From: Myxococcaceae bacterium
GTDB lineage: Bacteria; Myxococcota; Myxococcia; Myxococcales; Myxococcaceae
Length of the DNA stretch: 8,914 bases
Assembly (NCBI GenBank): GCA_018262385.1
Contig: JAGSPQ010000076.1
Location: 1 to 8,914 of the forward strand
Direction: 5' to 3'
In this document: in pieces, positions 6,363-8,914 of the stretch
Layout: every line of letters begins with the position of its first letter
Numbering within the stretch: position 1 is the stretch's first letter
The notes under the pieces: generated by a model
What the model saw: only the letters and a program-made list of their open reading frames with translations
Database searches by the model: none
Told to the model about the DNA's origin: nothing
Translations under genes and position numbers: made by a program

Positions 6363-7411
6363 GGAAGTCCCTGTTGGTGGCGTTCGCCCTGCTGAGCGTC
6401 ACGGGTGTTGCCGGAGAGACGTCGCTCAAGCCGCAAGGAGCGCCGCTGAAGGTGACCCGGGCGCGGGCGGTGACGTCGACCGCCAAGGACGAGATCACCG
6501 GCTCGCTGTTCGCCTCCAAGCTCGGAGCGCTGGGCTTCGAGCTGGGCGGTCGGCTGATGAAGACCCGGGTGCAGAAGGGGGATCTGGTGAAGGAGGGGAT
6601 GCTGCTGGGCCAGCTGGATCCGGAGATCGTCGACGCCCAGGTGGCGGGCGCCGAGGCGGCGGTGGCGGCGGCGGAAGCGGGCGCCGAGATGGCCAGCGAC
6701 GTCGCGGCCAGAAACGAGAAGCTGAAGGCCGAAGGCAGCGTCAGCGACGTGCAGAGCAAGGGCGCCACCACCAACGCGAAGCAGGCCCAGGCGCAGCTGC
6801 TCGGCGCGAAGGCCCAGCTGGCCCAGGCGCGGGCGGCGCGCCGGCGGCACGACCTGAAGGCTCCGTTTCACGGCACGGTGATCGACGCGCCGGATCAGAT
6901 CGGCGGGATGGTGGGCCCGGGGATGCCGGTCTACATCATCCAGCAGCTCGACCCGTTGATCCTCAAGACCACCATCACCGAGGACGCGCGCGCGGTGGTG
7001 AAGCCGGGGGTGAAGGTGAAGGTCTCCTCGGTCGGCGGCAAGGCCACGACCGCCGACGCGGTGGTGAAGGTGGTGCTCGCCTCGGCCGATCCACAGACCC
7101 GGCGGATCCCGGTGGAGATCTCGGTTCCCAACGGCGACGGCCGGTTCGTCGCCAACACCCTGGCCCGGGCGGTGATGCCGATGGGCGGCGCGCAGCAGGC
7201 GATCGCGATTCCGGCGACCGCGCTGGGGACCAACGGCGGCGAGCACGTCTGGGCGGTCGGCCCCGACGGGCAGATCAAGCGGATCCCGGTGAAGGTGCTC
7301 GAGCGGCTCGGCAAGGAGATCGTGCTCTTCGTCCCCGAGCCGGTCGAGCAGCTGATCGACTACCCGACCTCGGCGCTGGTCGAGGGCACCAAGGTCACCG
7401 CTTCTCGCTGA
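6359..7411 (+). CDS. RND efflux periplasmic adaptor (membrane fusion protein, HlyD/AcrA-like)
   Basis: The frame is open from 6062, but the gene begins at GTG 6359, which has AGGAGG five bases upstream, overlaps the regulator's TGA by the sequence GTGA, and starts with a Sec signal peptide (MRKSLLVAFALLSVTGVAG, cleavage likely near residue 19). The mature protein lacks a lipobox cysteine, so unlike AcrA it should be soluble periplasmic rather than lipidated. At 350 residues it is slightly shorter than AcrA. Domains in order: first lipoyl half-motif (FELGGRLMKTRVQKGDLVKEGMLLGQLD, 60-87), an Ala-rich coiled-coil hairpin (about 90-163), second lipoyl half (LKAPFHGTVI, 166-175), then beta-barrel (about 200-275) and membrane-proximal domains (IPATALG to the end). 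Such adaptors link the RND pump to an outer-membrane channel. The transporter gene starts seven bases downstream. The coiled coil is short, as in adaptors contacting a TolC-type channel tip to tip. No channel gene is in the window. Confidence 0.94.
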   Translation: MRKSLLVAFALLSVTGVAGETSLKPQGAPLKVTRARAVTSTAKDEITGSLFASKLGALGFELGGRLMKTRVQKGDLVKEGMLLGQLDPEIVDAQVAGAEAAVAAAEAGAEMASDVAARNEKLKAEGSVSDVQSKGATTNAKQAQAQLLGAKAQLAQARAARRRHDLKAPFHGTVIDAPDQIGGMVGPGMPVYIIQQLDPLILKTTITEDARAVVKPGVKVKVSSVGGKATTADAVVKVVLASADPQTRRIPVEISVPNGDGRFVANTLARAVMPMGGAQQAIAIPATALGTNGGEHVWAVGPDGQIKRIPVKVLERLGKEIVLFVPEPVEQLIDYPTSALVEGTKVTASR

Positions 7412-7418
7412 AGGATCC

Positions 7419-8914
7419 ATGACTCTTTCCGACATCAGCATTCGGCGACCGGTGTTCACCACGATGATGTCGGTGGGCCTGATCGTCCTCGGGGCGATGG
7501 GCTTCACCAAGCTGGGCACCGACTTCTTCCCCGCCGCCAGCCTGCCGGTGGTGCTGATCACCACCGTCTACAAGGGCGCGGGCCCGGCCGAGATCGAGAC
7601 CCAGGTCACCCAGCCGATCGAAGACGCAGTGGCGGGGATCAGCGGGGTGGATCAGATCCACTCCTACTCGCGCGAGAACGTCTCGGTGGTGGTGGCGATG
7701 TTCAAGATGACGGCCAGCCTCGATCGCTCGGTGCAGGACGTGCGCGACAAGGTCTCGCAGATCACCCGGTTCCTGCCTTCCGACGCCGACCCTCCGACGG
7801 TCGGGCGGGTCGACATCGGGGCCTCGCCGGTGATCACCTACGCGGTGACCGCCAACGTCGCGTCCAAAGATCTGCGGCGGATGATTCAGGATCGGCTCGA
7901 GCCGAGCCTGGCGCAGATCGAAGGGGTGGCCGAGGTGCGGGTGCTCGGCGGCGACCAGCGCGAGATCCGCGTCGACATCGATCTCGACAAGGCGAAGGCG
8001 GCGGGGGTGGCGCCCGGGCAGATCGCCCAGAAGATCGGAATGGAGAACCTGAACCTCCCTGCCGGGCGGCTCGAGCTGGGGCCCACCGAGCTGACGGTGC
8101 GGGCGATCGGCGAGTACGCCGACGTCGACGCGCTAAGGGCGCTGCCGATCGCCAGGAGCCAGTCGGGCTCGCAGGTGCGGCTCGACGAGATCGCCCAGGT
8201 GCAGGACGGGGTGGCCGACCAGCGCACCCTCGCGCGGCTCAACGGCACCGAGGCGATCATCATCGACGTGGTGAAGCAGCCGGGCTCGAACACCATCGCC
8301 GTCGCCGAGGAAGTGAAGAAGACGATGACCCGGATGGAGCCGGTGCTCGGCAACGGCTTCCACGCCCGCCCGCTGGTCGACCAGTCGCTGCTGGTGAAGG
8401 AGAACGCCCACGAGGTCTACGTCGCGTTGATCTTCGGCGGCTTCATGGCGGTGCTGATCATCCTCATCTTCCTGCTCGACCTGCGCGGTACCTTCATCAG
8501 CTCGCTCGCCTTGCCCACCAGCGTGATCGGCACCTTCTTCGTGATGTACGTGCTCGACTACACCTTGAACCAGATGACCCTGCTGGCGCTGTCGCTGGCA
8601 ATCGGGCTGCTGATCGACGACGCGGTGGTGGTGCGGGAGGCGATCACCCACCGGCTCGAGCTGGGCGAGTCTCCCCGCAGCGCCGCCTCGAACGGCACCA
8701 AAGACGTCTACCTGGCGGTGCTCGCCACCACCCTCTCGCTGGTGGCGGTGTTCGTCCCGGTGGCGTTCATGCCCGGCATCGTCGGGCAGTTCTTCAAGCA
8801 GTTCGGGATCACCATCTCGGCGGCGGTGCTGCTCTCGCTGTTCATCAGCTTCACCCTCGACCCGATGCTGTCGGCGCGGCTGGCGAAGTCGCGCAAGCCG
8901 GGCGAGGAGCGCCG
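7419..8914 (+). CDS. RND-family efflux transporter, inner-membrane subunit (AcrB/HAE1-like), 3'-truncated by the window edge
   Basis: The ATG at 7419 is preceded by AAGGA at 7411-7415, three bases away, and 498 complete codons run to the window end; full-length relatives have about 1,030-1,050 residues, so just under half is present. Seen in order: a short cytoplasmic helix and first transmembrane segment (SIRRPVFTTMMSVGLIVLG), the porter region with TVYKGAGPAEIETQVTQPIE and VRDKVSQI, a second porter half, then the transmembrane block from about residue 335 (VYVALIFGGFMAVLIILIFLL onward). The proton-relay aspartates are D400-D401 (8616-8621) in IGLLIDDAVVVREA, matching AcrB D407-D408. The stretch VFVPVAFMPG and FKQFGITI also match the family. 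The protein should export substrates using the proton gradient as a trimer with the upstream adaptor and a TolC-like channel. HAE1 (hydrophobe or drug) type is more likely than heavy-metal type from these motifs, but substrate cannot be read from sequence. Confidence 0.96.
   Translation, partial: MTLSDISIRRPVFTTMMSVGLIVLGAMGFTKLGTDFFPAASLPVVLITTVYKGAGPAEIETQVTQPIEDAVAGISGVDQIHSYSRENVSVVVAMFKMTASLDRSVQDVRDKVSQITRFLPSDADPPTVGRVDIGASPVITYAVTANVASKDLRRMIQDRLEPSLAQIEGVAEVRVLGGDQREIRVDIDLDKAKAAGVAPGQIAQKIGMENLNLPAGRLELGPTELTVRAIGEYADVDALRALPIARSQSGSQVRLDEIAQVQDGVADQRTLARLNGTEAIIIDVVKQPGSNTIAVAEEVKKTMTRMEPVLGNGFHARPLVDQSLLVKENAHEVYVALIFGGFMAVLIILIFLLDLRGTFISSLALPTSVIGTFFVMYVLDYTLNQMTLLALSLAIGLLIDDAVVVREAITHRLELGESPRSAASNGTKDVYLAVLATTLSLVAVFVPVAFMPGIVGQFFKQFGITISAAVLLSLFISFTLDPMLSARLAKSRKPGEER

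Noticed and set aside
6245..7564. A 439-codon minus-strand open frame across the adaptor gene
   Set aside because: It is the antisense shadow of the adaptor and the ends of two flanking genes; its composition is dominated by Arg, His, Gly, Leu and Asp, with no domain pattern.

Overview
The window is very GC-rich, with strong third-position GC bias. It encodes full-length Hsp70-family, TetR, RND-efflux and lipoprotein genes of a Gram-negative type. The base composition, the set of von Willebrand factor A (VWA) lipoprotein, extra Hsp70 and large unrecognised low-complexity protein, and the general style suggest a myxobacterium-like (Myxococcota) chromosome. That placement is inference; there is no rRNA or marker gene to prove it. 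I see no tRNA, rRNA, CRISPR array, insertion sequence or phage gene.

Layout. (1) 1-1695, plus strand: the C-terminal ~94% of an Hsp70/DnaK-family chaperone whose first ~40 codons lie outside the window. (2) 1711-1740: a perfect 12-bp stem hairpin between two convergent genes, probably a shared terminator. (3) 1769-5498, minus strand: three co-directional genes. In transcription order they are a VWA-domain lipoprotein (4425-5498), a small 2H-phosphoesterase-like protein with one altered catalytic motif (3802-4326), and a 605-residue protein of unknown function (1769-3586). The unknown protein has no cysteine, an amphipathic-helix N-terminal third and a glycine-rich beta-like remainder. The gaps are 98 and 215 bases, so one transcript is possible but not shown. 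(4) 5499-5591: a 93-base divergent intergenic region with two small dyads that could be operators. (5) 5592-8914, plus strand: a tight cluster of a TetR-family regulator, an RND periplasmic adaptor (4-base overlap with the regulator gene) and an RND inner-membrane transporter (7-base gap), cut by the window end.

The plus-strand cluster on the right is a conventional self-regulated tripartite efflux operon. The outer-membrane TolC-like partner is not in view. The most unusual items are the 605-residue unknown protein, the 2H-like protein in which the first His of the paired HxT motifs is Glu, the four-cysteine insertion in the VWA lipoprotein, and the Hsp70 that lacks the usual acidic tail. 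No gene-free stretch exceeds 300 bases; the longest is 3587-3801 (215 bases), where I see a plausible ribosome binding site next to the downstream gene but no convincing promoter or terminator.
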